A stretch of DNA of 5,793 nucleotides. Origin: Halobacteriovoraceae bacterium. Lineage in GTDB: Bacteria > Bdellovibrionota > Bacteriovoracia > Bacteriovoracales > Bacteriovoracaceae. Positions within the stretch are counted from its first letter, which is position 1. The number at the start of each line of letters is the position of its first letter. The notes beneath the pieces are model-generated. The model made no database searches. It had not been told where the DNA came from and was given only the letters and a program-made list of their open reading frames with translations. Made by a program: the position numbers and the translations under genes. The stretch spans positions 1 through 5,793 of the forward strand of contig JABJPQ010000643.1 of NCBI GenBank assembly GCA_018663815.1, read 5' to 3'. Below, in pieces: positions 5,038 to 5,793 of this stretch.

Positions 5038-5391
5038 ATGTTTGAATTGTTGGGACAGTCAGGGGAATTGAGCGAATCAATATTATTAGTGAAAAAGGCT
5101 AATCTATTGAAGTTGCTTGATCTAATTCCTCCGGAAAGTAGACTGTCGGCCCTGAGCGAGTTGGGAATTAATCCTCCAAGCGTTAAATCAGAAAAATTTA
5201 ACATATGGGTGAAAATGGTAAGAACATCCCTTGATTTAAAAGGCAAAGAGCTTGCGCTGCGGGCGGGTGTTATACCTGGTGATATAAGCAATATTGAAAA
5301 CTGCAAAAAAGCTGTTTCATATGAAAAAAAAATGAAAGTACATGCTGCTCTTGTAGAAGAATTGTTAGTTAAGACCGCAAGAGCAGCATAA
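5038..5391 (+). CDS. HTH (XRE-like) DNA-binding protein with a leucine-rich N-terminal extension, 117 aa
   Basis: The C-terminal half (about residues 57-110) is a Cro/C1-like domain. It has WVKMVRTSLDLKGKELALRA as helices 1-2, the recognition segment GVIPGDISNIENCKK, and closing helices with KVHAALVEELL. The first 50 residues are leucine-rich and helical (ESILLVKKANLLKLLDLIPP) and may form a dimer or partner interface. The gene is somewhat GC-richer than its neighbours. The start is uncertain. The best Shine-Dalgarno element, AAGGAG at 5008-5013, is 24 bases before the ATG, too far for normal use, and no ATG, GTG or TTG lies closer in frame. The frame is open upstream to 4999, and an ATC at 5020-5022 would be ideally spaced. 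The gene is divergent from the 65-aa gene, whose promoter region it may regulate. Its own 3' end doubles as a terminator-like hairpin. Confidence 0.78.
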   Translation: MFELLGQSGELSESILLVKKANLLKLLDLIPPESRLSALSELGINPPSVKSEKFNIWVKMVRTSLDLKGKELALRAGVIPGDISNIENCKKAVSYEKKMKVHAALVEELLVKTARAA

Positions 5392-5397
5392 ATTTTT
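5342..5397 (+). terminator. Terminator-like inverted repeat inside the 3' end of the HTH gene
   Basis: ATGCTGCTCTTG (5342-5353) and CAAGAGCAGCAT (5378-5389) are perfect 12-bp reverse complements separated by 24 bases, followed after three bases by a T5 run (5393-5397). The stem includes the first base of the stop codon, so the hairpin is encoded by the last codons of the gene. The loop is long for an intrinsic terminator, so an mRNA-stability role is the alternative. Confidence 0.55.
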
Positions 5398-5671
5398 CTG
5401 CACATTTGCACATTTTAAATCATTAAATACTAAGAACAATAATGAATTAAGATGAAATACCTTTCTGGGATAAGAGGTTGTAATTGATCTACATTGTTAA
5501 AATTATTGAACTTTAAAACTATAGGAAACGAATCTCTCAGGGTGCGCCATTTCTTACTTAGCTCATTAATATTCTTTGTAAAAACTTTTAGATTTCTACT
5601 TTGCACACTGTTGCACATAAACTTCTTGTGTCGTTACTTATAAACTAACTTCGTAACCATTCAGGTCAATT
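5392..5671. other. 280-bp intergenic region with no convincing gene
   Basis: The stretch between the HTH gene and the SEC-C gene holds only a 62-codon minus-strand frame (5430-5618), which lacks a good ribosome binding site and resembles nothing I know. TGCACA-type motif pairs sit near both ends, at 5399-5413 and 5601-5618. A short GTTAC/GTAAC pair lies near 5633-5657 after the SEC-C gene, without a T-run. Confidence 0.4.
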
Positions 5672-5793
5672 CTACCTAAAGCAGCAACGCTTAGATTTTT
5701 TACCCGATCCACAAGGACATGGAGAATTTCTTCCTGGTGCAATAGTTTGCTCGGTAATTTCAATCACAGGTTTTACCACATTCGTAGTTACAA
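5672..5793 (-). CDS. C-terminal end of a SEC-C motif protein (partial, start lies beyond the right edge)
   Basis: The minus-strand frame is open from the window edge to a TAG at 5672-5674, giving about 40 residues. It ends in P-G-R-N-S-P-C-P-C-G-S-G-K-K-S-K-R-C-C-F-R. This is a complete SEC-C motif, C-x-C-(x8)-C-C, which binds one zinc ion. The motif closes many SecA preprotein translocase ATPases, where it contacts SecB and ribosomes, and it also ends many unrelated proteins. The preceding residues (VVKPVIEITEQ) form a flexible-looking tail as in SecA. SecA is a reasonable candidate, but nothing in the visible part separates it from other SEC-C proteins. About 53 bp separate its stop from the minor 62-codon frame downstream. 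Confidence 0.8.
   Translation of the reverse strand, partial: VTTNVVKPVIEITEQTIAPGRNSPCPCGSGKKSKRCCFR

Noticed and set aside
4953..5411. Minus-strand open frame of 152 codons
   Set aside because: It lies antisense to the whole HTH gene, whose product has a recognisable DNA-binding domain. The antisense product has no recognisable domain.
5430..5618. Minus-strand frame of 62 codons between the HTH and SEC-C genes
   Set aside because: Only a weak AGAAG precedes the ATG, the product resembles no family I know, and the length is within chance expectation. It is mentioned in the intergenic entry, not called as a gene.

Overview
The window is AT-rich, gene-dense bacterial DNA with no rRNA, tRNA or CRISPR array. 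A lipoprotein-type signal peptide points to an organism with lipoproteins, probably Gram-negative. The XRE regulator at 3256-3477 carries an FGFNYRHYQ-type recognition helix that, from memory, is common in Bdellovibrio/Bacteriovorax-like bacteria. That assignment is a low-confidence inference. Most genes lie on the minus strand.

Left part (1-2230, minus strand): a replication or regulation module of the kind carried by integrated elements, phage satellites and plasmids. In transcription order it holds an uncharacterised 300-aa protein whose N-terminus resembles a ribbon-helix-helix, a 65-aa AlpA/excisionase-like DNA-binding protein, and a primase-helicase-type gene. The last two overlap by 8 bp. 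The primase has a CHC2 zinc finger and a Toprim domain, and the reading frame runs off the left edge into what looks like the start of a DUF3987-type helicase region. A single in-frame TAA at 581-583 splits it. The frame is otherwise intact on both sides, and no ATG, GTG or TTG lies near enough after the stop to restart the Toprim half.

Middle part (2231-3477): a 228-bp intergenic stretch holds a promoter candidate almost touching the 300-aa gene and a locally GC-richer, foldable segment. A lipoprotein with a C-terminal PDZ domain (minus) follows. It is divergent from a 73-aa XRE regulator (plus), and their shared upstream region contains a CACGT-N10-ACGTG inverted repeat.

Right part (3513-5793): a 365-aa membrane protein of unknown function ends in an Asp-Glu tail encoded by six copies of a hexanucleotide repeat. 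A 65-aa lysine-rich small protein lies upstream of it, probably in the same transcript. The intergenic region with the next gene is rich in palindromes. That gene is a divergent 117-aa HTH protein whose 3' end is itself an inverted repeat followed by a T-run, which looks like a terminator. The last 280 bp before the edge gene hold no convincing gene. The right edge contains the C-terminus of a minus-strand protein ending in a SEC-C zinc-binding motif.

No integrase, capsid, toxin or known defence protein is visible, so the identity of any mobile element and its borders cannot be settled from this window.
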